Shown: positions 24,738-34,388, numbered from the stretch's first letter. The stretch: DNA of 64,000 nucleotides from Firmicutes bacterium UBA1702 (GCA_002320005.1 DCJK01000021.1:285-64284); one strand, 5' to 3'. The notes: generated from the sequence alone by a model not told the origin. Program-made: numbers and translations.

Positions 24738-26876
24738 TTATTTAAAGCTCTCATCAGAAAGGGCAATAGAGGCGATTGACTGAGCAAAAATCTTCGCACT
24801 TGCCATAAGGCTGTCAACGAAAATATACTCGTTTTCACAGTGGCATGTATCCTCCTCACCTTCAAAGAGAGGTCCCCATGACACTATATTCGGCATAGCT
24901 TTGGCATAGGAGCCTCCATAGGCCAGAGTAAATCTGTTTTCAAGAGAAGTTACAGACTCATAAGCCTCTGCCAGCTTTGACAGGAACGGCGCATCCTTTC
25001 TTACAAATACTGCCGGAAGCGATTCGCATTTTACAAGCTTTCCACCGTGCTCTCCAAAGAGCTTTTCAATTGTATCTGTAATTTCCTTGCAGGAAGCACC
25101 ATATGGATATCTCACATTAATATGCACTTTAAGCTTGCCGTCTTTGGTCTTTACAATTGTAGGTGCAAAGCAGTTCACATGAACATATTCTCCCATGTAA
25201 TATTCGCTTTCACTCTTCAGACCTAGCTTTTCGCCATAAACATCCTCAAAACTTTCTGTAATAGTGTGAATGACATCAAGGAGCCTGTTTGATTCGAGAC
25301 CCATATCGCTAAGTTTCTTGTCCAGCATGAAAATAGCGTTGTTTCCAAGATCCGGCTGGCAGGAGTGAACGGATTTACCTGAAGCAGTAACCGCTGAGTC
25401 GTCTGACAGAATTGCCGTAGCCTTTCCCGGAACTACATTTGACGCTGTTCCGATATTCAATTCTTTTAAATATCTCTTACCGTCGCTGCAGTAAAATTCT
25501 TCAGTAATATCGAATTCAAAATCCAAATCCAGGCATCCTTTTTCGATATTGCAAATAGGATATTCGCCGTCGGGAGTGAATCCATAGTCAGGTAGAGGAT
25601 ACTCCTTCACATAGTTGTTCATATCTGTCCAGTCTACTTCTTCCTGAGTTCCCATTATCAGCTGAACCTTTTTCTTAAGAGGCAGTCCAAGTTCTTTCAC
25701 CGCCTTCATGGCATACAGGGAAGCCATAACCATCCCTTTATCATCGATAGTTCCGCGCCCAAACAGTTTATCGTCTATCAAAGTCAATTTATATGGATCA
25801 GTTTCCCAAACATCCATATCACCTGGATCTACAACGTCCACATGAGTAAGGATGCCCAGTGTTTCATCGCCGTCACCCATTTCGATGACACCCACCTGTC
25901 CATCAAGACAGTTTATGGATGTTAAACCCATCTTTTCACCCAGGTTGAGTATGTAGTCCAAAGCCTTATTTACCTCCGGAAGATCTTCGGAAACGCTTGG
26001 AATTGCAACAAAATCTCCCAGATCTTTAATCATCTGCTCTTTATGATTGTCTAAATACTCTGTTAATATCTTATTCATCTTGTCCAATTCACTCCTCTCT
26101 ATAGGCGCGTATATGGAGCACACCCAGTTTCTCTTTCCTTCAATATAAAAATTTGTTCTTTCCCTTCCGTAAAACTCACCTGTCAGAATTATGCCGTTAT
26201 CCTCTGCATACTTTATTAAAGGATTTATCATTTCTTCCACGTTATCAGAAAAAATAGTATGCGTTATAAGACAAATTTTTTCCGGCTCCTCGATAATATC
26301 CAGATATCGGTTATTACGGAGCCTTTCTTCAGTTTTTGCTACGGAAATATACTTATGAAGAACATTGTCTTCGTCGTTCATATTGTAATAAAAGGATATG
26401 CATACATCCTGCCAGTCATTTTTTTCAATGACAATTCGACCCTTAAGATAGTCAACAATATGCTCATCATCATTCTGATAGCTGCTGACCCTCAGAGAAG
26501 GAGGCATTTTTCCTTTTTTGTACTGACCTATTTCACTAAGTTCAAGGTTATATTCCTTTTGCCAGCCCTGAATGCTCTCCAGCAAAAATGTATATTCCTT
26601 TATCTTCCCTATCAGCTCTGAAATAGTGTCATCAATAACCTCACCGATGCTCTCCAGTGGTATTCCGCTGAAAATCTTCCGGATATTGTCTATGGATATT
26701 CCCATGCTTCGATAAAAGAGAATATCGGAGATATACAAAACATCCTCTGATGAATACTCCCAGTAATTATTGTCCTTGTTTTTTTCCGGCTTTATCAGAC
26801 CCTCACGAACATAATACCTTATGTTTTCCGTTGGCATCCCAAGAACCTTCGATATTTCACCCACTGTCATTCTCAT
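24738..26876 (-). CDS. MerR-type regulator fused to M20 dipeptidase
   Basis: One uninterrupted 712-codon frame. Residues 1-70 are a MerR helix-turn-helix (MTVGEISKVLGMPTENIRYY), 80-110 a coiled-coil dimer helix, 125-262 a GyrI-like ligand-binding region. Residues 267-712 are a full Sapep/PepV-type M20 metallodipeptidase. Metal site: H345 and D347 (LTHVDVVD), bridging D378 (RGTIDDKG), catalytic E412 with ligand E413 (TQEEVD), D436 (TPDGEYP) and H679 (CHCENE). The enzyme should cleave dipeptides in the cytoplasm. Fusion to a transcription factor is highly unusual and suggests substrate-sensing autoregulation of this operon. A MerR protein alone is about 270 residues and PepV about 450, so both parts are complete. 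Confidence 0.85.
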   Translation of the reverse strand: MRMTVGEISKVLGMPTENIRYYVREGLIKPEKNKDNNYWEYSSEDVLYISDILFYRSMGISIDNIRKIFSGIPLESIGEVIDDTISELIGKIKEYTFLLESIQGWQKEYNLELSEIGQYKKGKMPPSLRVSSYQNDDEHIVDYLKGRIVIEKNDWQDVCISFYYNMNDEDNVLHKYISVAKTEERLRNNRYLDIIEEPEKICLITHTIFSDNVEEMINPLIKYAEDNGIILTGEFYGRERTNFYIEGKRNWVCSIYAPIERSELDKMNKILTEYLDNHKEQMIKDLGDFVAIPSVSEDLPEVNKALDYILNLGEKMGLTSINCLDGQVGVIEMGDGDETLGILTHVDVVDPGDMDVWETDPYKLTLIDDKLFGRGTIDDKGMVMASLYAMKAVKELGLPLKKKVQLIMGTQEEVDWTDMNNYVKEYPLPDYGFTPDGEYPICNIEKGCLDLDFEFDITEEFYCSDGKRYLKELNIGTASNVVPGKATAILSDDSAVTASGKSVHSCQPDLGNNAIFMLDKKLSDMGLESNRLLDVIHTITESFEDVYGEKLGLKSESEYYMGEYVHVNCFAPTIVKTKDGKLKVHINVRYPYGASCKEITDTIEKLFGEHGGKLVKCESLPAVFVRKDAPFLSKLAEAYESVTSLENRFTLAYGGSYAKAMPNIVSWGPLFEGEEDTCHCENEYIFVDSLMASAKIFAQSIASIALSDESFK

Positions 26877-26939
26877 AGCATCACCACCTGTTTGTACAAA
26901 TTTTAAACCTTGGAGTTACTCCGGAGTCAATAGCAAAAT

Positions 26940-28243
26940 GGCTCTATAATAAATGTTGGGGTGGCTGAAAAAATTTCAGCTATCTCAGCATTTTTTAGTG
27001 CAAAATAAATTGAGCATTATCACAAACTCAGCTACAATCAAAGTGTCTAATTCCAAATGCAGGAGGTTTGGCTAATGCTCTCTGACAATTATACAGAAAA
27101 ACTTATCGGAATTAAAGATGCACTTTTATTAAACGTCGAAAATATTCAGGACACTATGATCATTGAACTTAAAATGAAAAAGCGTATCCACGAAGGCCCT
27201 CGCTGTAAAGCCCATACTTCAAAAGTAAACGATTATCGTATTCAGTGCGTGAAAGATATCCCTTCATTCAATCAGAAAGTTGTTCTTAAAATTCATAAGA
27301 GGAGGCATGTGCGCCCTGCCTGTGGCAAGAAATTTTATGAACATATTCCTCTTGTACCTAAGTATCAGAGAACTACTCAGAGAATCTGGGCTTTTGTAAT
27401 CGACGAGCTTTCCAAGGTTCAATCCATGAAGGAAATAGGCATACAGGCAAACATCTCATCCTCTACTGTTGCAAGAATCCTTGACCACATGAGATATTCC
27501 TGCGATTCTCTTCCTGAAGTGATTTCTATTGATGAATTCAAGGGAAGTGCAGATGGATAAAAATTCCAATGCATATTGACTAATCCCGGCAAAAGGAAAG
27601 TAATTGATATTCTGCCTAAAAGAAGTGTAGACAGCCTCTGCGCATACTTTGCAAACTTTAAGCTTAACAATCGCAAGCAAGTAAAGTATGTTGTTATGGA
27701 TATGAGCGCTGTGTTTAAGAGCATGGCTGAAAGCTGCTTCCCAAGCGCTAAAATCGTTGCAGATAAATTCCATGTGCAGCGACTTGTCACGTGGGCCTTT
27801 GAAGATATGAGAAAAAGCTTACAAAAGGACTTTCACAAACATAGGCGAAGATACTTTAAACGTTCCGGATATACATACGGCCAAGAAACGATTAAGCGAC
27901 TGGTATATGCATGTAGGGACTACTGATTCAAAAGAATTCGAGAGATTTCACAAATGTGTAGAGACATTTTCCAAGTGAGAAAGTGAGATTCTAAATGCAT
28001 TTGAGAGTGGACTTTTAAACGGATATACAGAGGGCTGTAACAACAAAATTAAAGTTATCAAAAGGAATGCTTACGGCATACGTAATTTCGAAGGGTTAAG
28101 AAAAAGAATACTACATGTTACGGCATAATAAATTACATGAAGTCACTTTAATTGCAGCTGATAAAAAACAGAGAGCCGAAGCTCTCTGAAAAAAATCAAT
28201 TTTTATTTGTAGTGTGCTCCACCCCAAAATTTGACATAGAGCC
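26940..28243. mobile_element. ISL3-family insertion sequence, degenerate
   Basis: Terminal inverted repeats of 25 bp: left GGCTCTATAATAAATGTTGG (from 26940, on to 26964) and right end, read inward, GGCTCTATGTCAAATTTTGG (28243 back to 28219), both continuing GGTGG; 20 of 25 positions agree. Encloses one broken transposase gene. No 8-bp target duplication was seen at the ends. Confidence 0.8.
27075..28128 (+). pseudogene. ISL3-family transposase, broken
   Basis: Starts at ATG 27075 after AGGAGG. The frame reads to an in-frame TAA at 27558-27560 (ADG-stop-KFQCILTNP), where Glu would be normal, continues in the same frame to about 27900, then breaks and resumes in another frame to 28128 (GLLNGYTEGCNNKIKVIKRN, the family's conserved C-terminus). 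The zinc-finger region is also damaged (RCKAHTSK; RRRHVRPACGKKF lacks a Cys). Length is about 350 codons against the usual 400 or more, so internal deletion is likely. Non-functional. Confidence 0.85.
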
Positions 28244-28251
28244 TAAATTCT

Positions 28252-29046
28252 TTAAACCAGAAGCATCCTGTCATTGGCGAATTCTTCACCGGTAGAAACC
28301 TCGAACTTTTTAAGAAGGTCTGATACCTCAAGGGCAGCTTTTTCCTCGCCTGAAACATCGTATATGATTTTTCCGTTCATCATCATAATGAGACGGTTGC
28401 CATATTTAATGGCATCTTTCATATTGTGAGTTACCATAATGGCTGTAAGGTTGTGCTCTTTTATCAGTTCATCTGTCATCGCCAGAACCTTTGCTGCGGT
28501 CTTGGGGTCAAGAGCCGCAGTATGCTCGTCGAGAAGAAGAATGTCCGGTTTCTGAACAGTTGCCATGAGTAATGTCAATGCCTGTCTCTGTCCACCGGAA
28601 AGCAGTGACACTTTTGTCTGCAGTCTGTCCTCCAGCCCGAGATCAAAAGGTGCCAGAAGTTTCTTGTACAGCTCGCGCTCATCTTTGGTCACGCCCCATC
28701 TGAGACTTCTTCTTTTGCCTCTGCGCATAGCTATAGCAAGGTTTTCCTCTATCCACATATCTCCGGCCGTTCCCTTCATAGGATCCTGAAATACTCTTCC
28801 GATTCGTTTTGCCCTTACATGCTCCGGTTGATTAGTGACATTCTCGCCGCCTATCTTTACAAGGCCGCTGTCCACAGGAAAAGCCCCGGAAATCATGTTG
28901 AGCATAGTGGATTTTCCTGCTCCGTTACCGCCTATTACAGTTATAAAGTCTCCCTCTTTTACTGTAAGATCTATCCCCTGGAGGGCAACTTTTTCGTTGG
29001 CAGAGCCCCGGTTAAAAGTTTTGCATACATCTTTAAGCACCAGCAT
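28252..29046 (-). CDS. ABC transporter ATP-binding protein (TrpZ-like)
   Basis: A 264-residue ATPase. Walker A GGNGAGKST, signature LSGGQRQALTLL and Walker B DILLLDEHTAALDP are intact. Start ATG at 29044-29046 with GGAGGTGG upstream; it overlaps the permease gene by 14 bases. Together with the permease and lipoprotein it forms the TrpXYZ-like importer class (PF04392 binding protein), several members of which take up tryptophan or other aromatic amino acids. Specificity here is inferred, and the Phe/Tyr-rich leader upstream supports aromatic substrates. Confidence 0.88.
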   Translation of the reverse strand: MLVLKDVCKTFNRGSANEKVALQGIDLTVKEGDFITVIGGNGAGKSTMLNMISGAFPVDSGLVKIGGENVTNQPEHVRAKRIGRVFQDPMKGTAGDMWIEENLAIAMRRGKRRSLRWGVTKDERELYKKLLAPFDLGLEDRLQTKVSLLSGGQRQALTLLMATVQKPDILLLDEHTAALDPKTAAKVLAMTDELIKEHNLTAIMVTHNMKDAIKYGNRLIMMMNGKIIYDVSGEEKAALEVSDLLKKFEVSTGEEFANDRMLLV

Positions 29047-30001
29047 CGGTCTCCACCTCCTCATACTTTTTCATATTGGCTCTTATTCTCTTTCTTTCAA
29101 ATATGTATCCCCTTATTACAGGAACCGACAGAGCCGCAATTACAAGCACCGCTGTAAGCAGTTTCAGATTGTTCGGGTTGAATCCCAGGAGCAGAACTAT
29201 TGCTATTATAACTCTGTATATTATACTTCCGAAAAATACGGAAGCGAGCCTTACTTTAAAAGAACACTTTGTACCGAAAATTACTTCGCCGATTATTATA
29301 GAAGCCAGACCTATTACGATGGTTCCTGTTCCCATTCCTACATCACCATATCTCTGTATCTGAGAAACCAGTGCGCCTGAAAGAGAAACAAATCCATTGG
29401 CAATAATAAGACCTATTATCTTCATGGTATCTGTATTGCCCCCCTGGGCTTTTACCATGGCTTCATTTATTCCGGTAGCCCTTATGAGGCAGCCTTGCTC
29501 GGTTCCGAAGAACCAGTACAGTCCCATAACGATTACCACGGCTAATACAATTCCGGTAATAATATTTGTGGTCTTTGCCGTAGTACCCAGAGCTGCTGCA
29601 AGTTTATCGAGAATGGTATACACCCTGTTCTCGCCGAACTGTGACATACCTATGTTGGACTTGCCTCCCAGAATCATCAGGTCGACGGAATACAGCGACA
29701 GCATGGTCAGAATACCTGCCAGTATTGCAGGAATCTTCAGCTTGGTGTGGAGAATTCCTGTCACAAGGCCGGCAGCCATTCCGCATAAGATGGCAAACAA
29801 TGTAGAAAATATAGGATTCCATCCGGATGCCACTGTTGATGCCACAATACATCCTCCCATGGCAAAAGTGCCGTCTACTGTCATATCCGCTATGTCCAGC
29901 ACCTTGAAGGTTATGTACACACCGATGGCCATTATTCCCCAGACAAGGCCCAGGGAAACGGCATCGGGCAGGTTTTTTAATATACTTGCAAGAAGTTCCA
30001 T
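29033..30001 (-). CDS. ABC transporter permease (TrpY-like)
   Basis: A 322-residue membrane protein with about nine hydrophobic helices, of the branched-chain/ribose-type permease fold. GIMAIGVYITFKVLDIADMTVDGTFAMG at the start is the typical motif of this transporter class. It ends in a charged cytoplasmic tail (ERKRIRANMKKYEEVETDAG). Middle gene of the three-gene operon, 31 bases after the binding-protein gene. Confidence 0.87.
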   Translation of the reverse strand: MELLASILKNLPDAVSLGLVWGIMAIGVYITFKVLDIADMTVDGTFAMGGCIVASTVASGWNPIFSTLFAILCGMAAGLVTGILHTKLKIPAILAGILTMLSLYSVDLMILGGKSNIGMSQFGENRVYTILDKLAAALGTTAKTTNIITGIVLAVVIVMGLYWFFGTEQGCLIRATGINEAMVKAQGGNTDTMKIIGLIIANGFVSLSGALVSQIQRYGDVGMGTGTIVIGLASIIIGEVIFGTKCSFKVRLASVFFGSIIYRVIIAIVLLLGFNPNNLKLLTAVLVIAALSVPVIRGYIFERKRIRANMKKYEEVETDAGA

Positions 30002-30032
30002 AATACACTCCTTTTATTGGTTTTATTGAATT

Positions 30033-31019
30033 CTATTGGTAAATTGTTGCAACATCAAGGATTGCCTGCGGGATAGTGATCTTAAGCTGGTCAGCTACTG
30101 CTGTATTTACAGCATATTTTAATGTATCTCCGCCTAAGTATTCGATAGCCATTGTAGCAGTTTCAGCTTCGCCCTTGAAGATCTTGTCAGCCTGGCGTGC
30201 TGTTGCAACACCTAAATCATAGTAATCAAGAGCATATGTGATAAGACCGCCGGCCTTTACCATTCCTGCTTCACCACAGATTACAGGAATTCCTTCCTGA
30301 GTTGCCACCATTGATACGGTTTCCATTCCTGCCGCTATGGTATTGTCAGTAGGAGCATAGATTGCATCTACTCTTCCTGCCAGAGATGTTACCATCTGCT
30401 GAATTTCATTTGATGATGAAACGGAAGCCTCAACAACTTCAAGATCGTTTTCCTTTGCAGCTTCTTTTGCAAGGTTCAGCTGAATTTCAGAGTTGGATTC
30501 ATTGGAGCAGTAAAGAACTGCAATGGTTTTTGCGTTAGGTAAGATTTCCTTCAGCATCTTTATCTGGTCTGCTACAGGAGTAAGGTCAGAAGTTCCGGAT
30601 ACGTTTCCACCGGGTTCATCATTGGATGCTACCAGTCCTGAACCTGCAGGGTCAGTTACTGCTGAAATCAGAATAGGAATTTCCGTAGTCTTGCTTGCTG
30701 CTGCCTGAGCTGCCGGTGTTGCAATAGCAAAGATAAGATCCTTGCCGTCATTTACCATTCCTTCTGCGATGGAAAGGCAGTTTGCCTGTTCACCGGATGC
30801 AACCTGATAATCGATTTCGACATTTTCACCGTCAACATATCCCAGTTCCTCAAGTTCATCTACGAATCCCTGGTATGTTCTGTCAAGGGCATCATGCTTA
30901 ACCAGCTGAATTATGCCGATTTTCAGAACTTTGTCGTCTTTTGAACCGCCGCATGCACAGAGGCCTACGACCATTACCAGCACCATTAAAAGCGCTACGA
31001 TTTTTTTCATTTGCTTCAT
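30033..31019 (-). CDS. ABC transporter substrate-binding lipoprotein (TrpX-like)
   Basis: A 328-residue lipoprotein. Signal peptide MKQMKKIVALLMVLVMVVG is followed by a lipobox ending LCAC, giving a lipid-anchored Cys outside the membrane. The mature part is the two-lobed PF04392-type fold (VLKIGIIQLVKHDALDRTYQ, later PTDNTIAAGMETVSMVA). First structural gene of the operon, preceded by a 29-base hairpin terminator and leader peptide. It captures the ligand for the permease/ATPase pair. Confidence 0.88.
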   Translation of the reverse strand: MKQMKKIVALLMVLVMVVGLCACGGSKDDKVLKIGIIQLVKHDALDRTYQGFVDELEELGYVDGENVEIDYQVASGEQANCLSIAEGMVNDGKDLIFAIATPAAQAAASKTTEIPILISAVTDPAGSGLVASNDEPGGNVSGTSDLTPVADQIKMLKEILPNAKTIAVLYCSNESNSEIQLNLAKEAAKENDLEVVEASVSSSNEIQQMVTSLAGRVDAIYAPTDNTIAAGMETVSMVATQEGIPVICGEAGMVKAGGLITYALDYYDLGVATARQADKIFKGEAETATMAIEYLGGDTLKYAVNTAVADQLKITIPQAILDVATIYQ

Positions 31020-31054
31020 TTCTGTCTCTCCTTTTTAAATTACGTTGTCATCGG

Positions 31055-31092
31055 AAAACAAAAGAGCCCTCCTGCATAGTGCAAAAGAGCTC
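31055..31092 (-). terminator. terminator/attenuator in the ABC operon leader
   Basis: Minus strand: 13-bp stem GAGCTCTTTTGCA / TGCAGGAGGGCTC (including three G-T pairs), loop CTA, followed by TTTTGTTTT. It lies between the leader peptide stop and the first transporter gene, so it should stop most transcripts unless opened. Confidence 0.75.
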
Positions 31093-31141
31093 GTCCCAAC
31101 TGTTTATTTGTGTGAAAACTTAAGCAAGAGCGTTTATGCAG

Positions 31142-31252
31142 CTATGCGGCTATATTCTGTTCCGGCATCCTAAAGTAGGCGAAGCTAAAGACAGCAACAC
31201 CGATAAAGTAACCGAGATATTCTTTTGCCGTATTGATTGCATTAAACAGCAT
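31142..31252 (-). CDS. Phe/Tyr-rich leader peptide of the ABC transporter operon
   Basis: A 36-codon frame with its own ribosome site AAGGAG (31260-31265), 7 bases before the ATG, and a promoter 29 bases further up. The peptide has five Phe and three Tyr, clustered as EYLGYF and VFSFAYF. It ends 50 bases before a strong intrinsic terminator. The layout of promoter, aromatic leader peptide, terminator and transporter gene is that of ribosome-mediated attenuation: stalling when charged Phe- or Tyr-tRNA is scarce would favour read-through. No tryptophan codon is present. Competing antiterminator pairing was not worked out. Confidence 0.6.
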   Translation of the reverse strand: MLFNAINTAKEYLGYFIGVAVFSFAYFRMPEQNIAA

Positions 31253-31280
31253 AGCAAGTCTCCTTAAAAATTATGGTCTA

Positions 31281-31310
31281 ATGATACTATGGCACAGACA
31301 GCCTTGTCAA
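31281..31310 (-). promoter_or_regulatory. promoter of leader peptide and ABC operon
   Basis: Minus strand TTGACA (31305-31310), 18-base spacer, TATCAT (31281-31286), giving a transcript start near 31274. Confidence 0.7.
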
Positions 31311-31348
31311 CCCTTTTTTCAGAATTTTCAGAAAATTCCAGAAATAAC

Positions 31349-32212
31349 CTACATCCATTTTTTTCGTTTAAATATGCAGAGCTCTGCCAGCAGTAAAAGA
31401 GCGGAAATTATTATAACCGCCACGTATCCGTATTTCCATGCCAGTTCGGGCATATTCCTGAAATTCATGCCGTACCATCCCGTAATGAGAGTCAGCGGCA
31501 TAAAAATAGTTGTTATTACCGTAAGGAACTGCATCACTTTGTTCTGCTTTATATTTATGCGTGACTGATACATATCGTATATCTGAGATGAGTATTCTCT
31601 GAGATCCTCTGCCTCTGCCAGAAGCCTGAGCATTCTGTCCGCAAAGAAGCGATAATACCTGCCGGTCTTTTTATCTATGACTTCTCCGGGTGCCTCGGCA
31701 AGCATTTGCCCCAGATCTGCCAGCTGCTGATAGTATCTGTTTGTTCTCAGCAGGGCTCGCCGCGCTTTCTGCATATCTTCCTCAAAGTCTGCAGGTATTT
31801 TGTCAGAACCTGCCAACATCACATTTTCCTTATCCGTCAGCTCGTCTTCAAAATTATCAATATAATCGCCTTCTTCACCTATGAGGGCCTTAAGGAAAAG
31901 GAAAAAATCACCTGCCGAAGTGCCTGCTTCAGGCGCCTTTTCTGCCATAGCAGCCTCCATTACCGGATTAAGCTCTGCAGGATCCCCTATGAGCAGCAGC
32001 CGATCCTTATCCAGGTAAAAGCGGCAGTCCGCCTCTCTGCTTCTGTCTTCTCCCCACGGCACAGCCAGAGTTCCGGAAATGTATTTTTCAAAAACTTCCG
32101 CTTTACAGTGTCTGACCTTTTCTTCGGTATTTATATACGGAAGGTTCTCTTCAACTCGTCTGTACTTCTCCTTATAGTCTTCTTCCGTCATTATCATCGA
32201 AACCGCTGCCAC
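31349..32212 (-). CDS. CorA-family magnesium/divalent cation transporter
   Basis: A 287-residue protein with GTG start (GGAGG 8 bases upstream). The long N-terminal cytoplasmic part is followed by two C-terminal membrane helices (FLTVITTIFMPLTLITGWY and YVAVIIISALLLLAELCIF). The loop between them has the family signature YGMNF, the GMN selectivity filter of the pentameric channel. It mediates Mg2+ (possibly Co2+/Zn2+) flow. Shorter than E. coli CorA (316) but normal for Firmicutes homologues. Confidence 0.9.
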   Translation of the reverse strand: MAAVSMIMTEEDYKEKYRRVEENLPYINTEEKVRHCKAEVFEKYISGTLAVPWGEDRSREADCRFYLDKDRLLLIGDPAELNPVMEAAMAEKAPEAGTSAGDFFLFLKALIGEEGDYIDNFEDELTDKENVMLAGSDKIPADFEEDMQKARRALLRTNRYYQQLADLGQMLAEAPGEVIDKKTGRYYRFFADRMLRLLAEAEDLREYSSQIYDMYQSRINIKQNKVMQFLTVITTIFMPLTLITGWYGMNFRNMPELAWKYGYVAVIIISALLLLAELCIFKRKKWM

Positions 32213-32280
32213 ATTCGTGCCTCCTTCCCAAATACACAGACCCCGCAGAATATCGTTGCGGGGTCATGAGGTTTAAATAA

Positions 32281-33615
32281 TTAAAGTTCAATCATCTGGA
32301 ATTTCTTTTTGCCCTTCTGAATCAGAAGCTTGCCGTCTTCGAACATGTCCAGGGTCACATTCACTTTTTTGTCAGTGACTTTCTTACCATTTATAGATAA
32401 TCCGCCCTGTTCGATGGTCATCATTCCTTCTCTGTTGCTCGGAACCAGTCCCAGCTCTTTGATGAGAGCCACTACCCCGATTCCCTCGCTCTCAAATACG
32501 GATTTATCCATTTTGACTGTAGGAATATTAGCTTTGTCACCGCCGCCTGCAAAAGCTGCTCGTGCTCCGTCCAGAGCCTTTCTGGCTTCTTCTTCGCCGT
32601 GAACCAGTTTAGTAACTTCGTATGCCAGGATTTCTTTTGCCTTGTTTATTTCGGCACCTTCAAGAGATGACAGTCTGTTCACTTCATCCATAGGCAGGAA
32701 TGTAAGCATCCTCAGGCACTTGTTGACGTCAGCATCTCCCACATTTCTCCAGTACTGGAAGAACTCATAAGGGCTGGTCTTTTCAGGGCTGAGCCAAAGT
32801 GCTCCTTTTGCTGTTTTGCCCATTTTTTTACCTTCTGAATTGGTCAGCAGGGAGAAAGTCATTCCGTATACTTCCTTGCCTGTTTTCTTTCTGGTAAGTT
32901 CAACTCCGCCGATGATATTTGACCACTGATCGTTGCCGCCAAACTGGATCTTTACATCAAAGTCACGAGCCATCACCATAAAGTCATAACTCTGCATAAG
33001 CATATAGTTGAGTTCGAAGAAAGTCAGTCCACCTTCTCTTTCCATTCTCTGCTTGAAGCATTCTGCCCTGAGCATGGTGTTTACATTAAATGCCGAACCG
33101 ATTTCCCTTACGAAATCAATGTAATTAAGAGGTCTCAGCCAGCGGGCATTGTTAACAGCCACAGCTTTTCCCGGTTCAGGCTTCTTGTTTTCGTGTCCGG
33201 GCACGTATACGCCTTCGTTTCCTACATATTCCCATTCCTCATCAAAGTCCAGGAATTTGTCAAAGAGCTTCTTGAACTGGTTGCAGTTATGCTCGATTGT
33301 TTCTACTGTCATAATCTGACGCATATCTGTCCTTCCTGAAGGGTCTCCTACCATTCCTGTTCCTCCTCCGATAAGGACAACAGGAGTATGACCGAATTTC
33401 TGCATGTACATCATAATGATGACCTGCATAAAATGTCCTACATGAAGGCAGTCGGCAGTAGGGTCGAATCCTATGTAAAATTTGACCTTTTCATTCTGCA
33501 GAAGTTCTCTTACCTTTTCCTCATCGGTAGACTGCTCAATAAATCCTCTCTCTTTAAGTACATCATAGACGTTGTCAAACTTGCTGACATCGTCAGGTAT
33601 AAAATCAAATTTCAT
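32281..33615 (-). CDS. tyrS: tyrosyl-tRNA synthetase
   Basis: A 444-residue class I aminoacyl-tRNA synthetase charging tRNA-Tyr. The HIGH motif is DCLHVGHFMQ (about 55-64), the KMSKS-equivalent is KMGKT, and the tyrosine-binding part has FGGNDQWSNI. The C-terminal 70 residues form an S4 RNA-binding domain (MMTIEQGGLSINGKKV). Start ATG with AGGAAAAGC region upstream. No T-box leader was recognised in the 116 bases before it. Confidence 0.95.
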   Translation of the reverse strand: MKFDFIPDDVSKFDNVYDVLKERGFIEQSTDEEKVRELLQNEKVKFYIGFDPTADCLHVGHFMQVIIMMYMQKFGHTPVVLIGGGTGMVGDPSGRTDMRQIMTVETIEHNCNQFKKLFDKFLDFDEEWEYVGNEGVYVPGHENKKPEPGKAVAVNNARWLRPLNYIDFVREIGSAFNVNTMLRAECFKQRMEREGGLTFFELNYMLMQSYDFMVMARDFDVKIQFGGNDQWSNIIGGVELTRKKTGKEVYGMTFSLLTNSEGKKMGKTAKGALWLSPEKTSPYEFFQYWRNVGDADVNKCLRMLTFLPMDEVNRLSSLEGAEINKAKEILAYEVTKLVHGEEEARKALDGARAAFAGGGDKANIPTVKMDKSVFESEGIGVVALIKELGLVPSNREGMMTIEQGGLSINGKKVTDKKVNVTLDMFEDGKLLIQKGKKKFQMIEL

Positions 33616-33731
33616 TTGCTTTTCCTCCGAAAACTAATATACTGATATTTTGAATCTCTATGCCATTATAGTCGGACACATCTCTGGATCTGTTGATAAA
33701 AAGCGCAGAATCCGGCTTTCCTTTGCTTCTG

Positions 33732-34361
33732 TTATTTGGTTCCATACAGTCTGTCACCTGCATCTCCCAGTCCCGGAACGATATACGCGTTTTCGTTTAG
33801 CTTTTCATCTTTGGCTGCAATATATATATCCACGTCAGGATGAGCTTTTTGCAGCACTTCAATTCCCTCGGGCGCTGCAATCAGGCACATGAAAACAATA
33901 TCTTTTCCGCCTCTCTGCTTGATAAAATCTATAGCCGCAACAGCGCTTCCTCCTGTTGCCAGCATAGGATCCACAACGAAAATTTTTCTTTTTTCTATAT
34001 CAACAGGCAGTTTGCAATAGTATTCTACCGGCTCATGAGTGTCCGGATCTCTATAGAGTCCGATATGACCTACCTTTGCATTAGGTACCAGAGCCAGCAT
34101 TCCGTCAACAAAACCAAGGCCTGCTCTCAGGATAGGCACAATGGCGATGTCTTCGCCGTCAAGCATGTTCATCTTTGTTTTACATATAGGTGTCTCGATC
34201 TCCACTTCTTTCAGTGGAAGGTTTCTGGTGGCTTCAAAGCCCATGAGCATTGCAACCTCTTTGGCCAGTTCCCTGAACTCCTTTACCGTGGTGTCTGTCC
34301 TTCTCATTAAAGCTGTCTTGTGCTGAATTAACGGATGATCAAATACATATACCTTGCCCAT
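33732..34361 (-). CDS. upp: uracil phosphoribosyltransferase
   Basis: A 209-residue enzyme making UMP from uracil and PRPP (pyrimidine salvage). The PRPP-binding loop is VDPMLATGGSAVAAIDFIK (about 130-148), and the uracil-binding tail AYIVPGLGDAGDRLYGTK is intact. Last gene of the leftward block starting at rho; gap of 27 bases after rpiB. Confidence 0.96.
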   Translation of the reverse strand: MGKVYVFDHPLIQHKTALMRRTDTTVKEFRELAKEVAMLMGFEATRNLPLKEVEIETPICKTKMNMLDGEDIAIVPILRAGLGFVDGMLALVPNAKVGHIGLYRDPDTHEPVEYYCKLPVDIEKRKIFVVDPMLATGGSAVAAIDFIKQRGGKDIVFMCLIAAPEGIEVLQKAHPDVDIYIAAKDEKLNENAYIVPGLGDAGDRLYGTK

Positions 34362-34388
34362 TTCTTTTCTCCTCGCTTTATATAAATT

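Noticed and set aside
26932..28251. Target-site duplication around the ISL3-type element
   Set aside because: The 8 bases left of 26940 and right of 28243 do not match.
33616..33731. T-box riboswitch upstream of tyrS
   Set aside because: Only 116 bases are available and no T-box sequence (TGGNACCGCG type) or specifier stem was seen.
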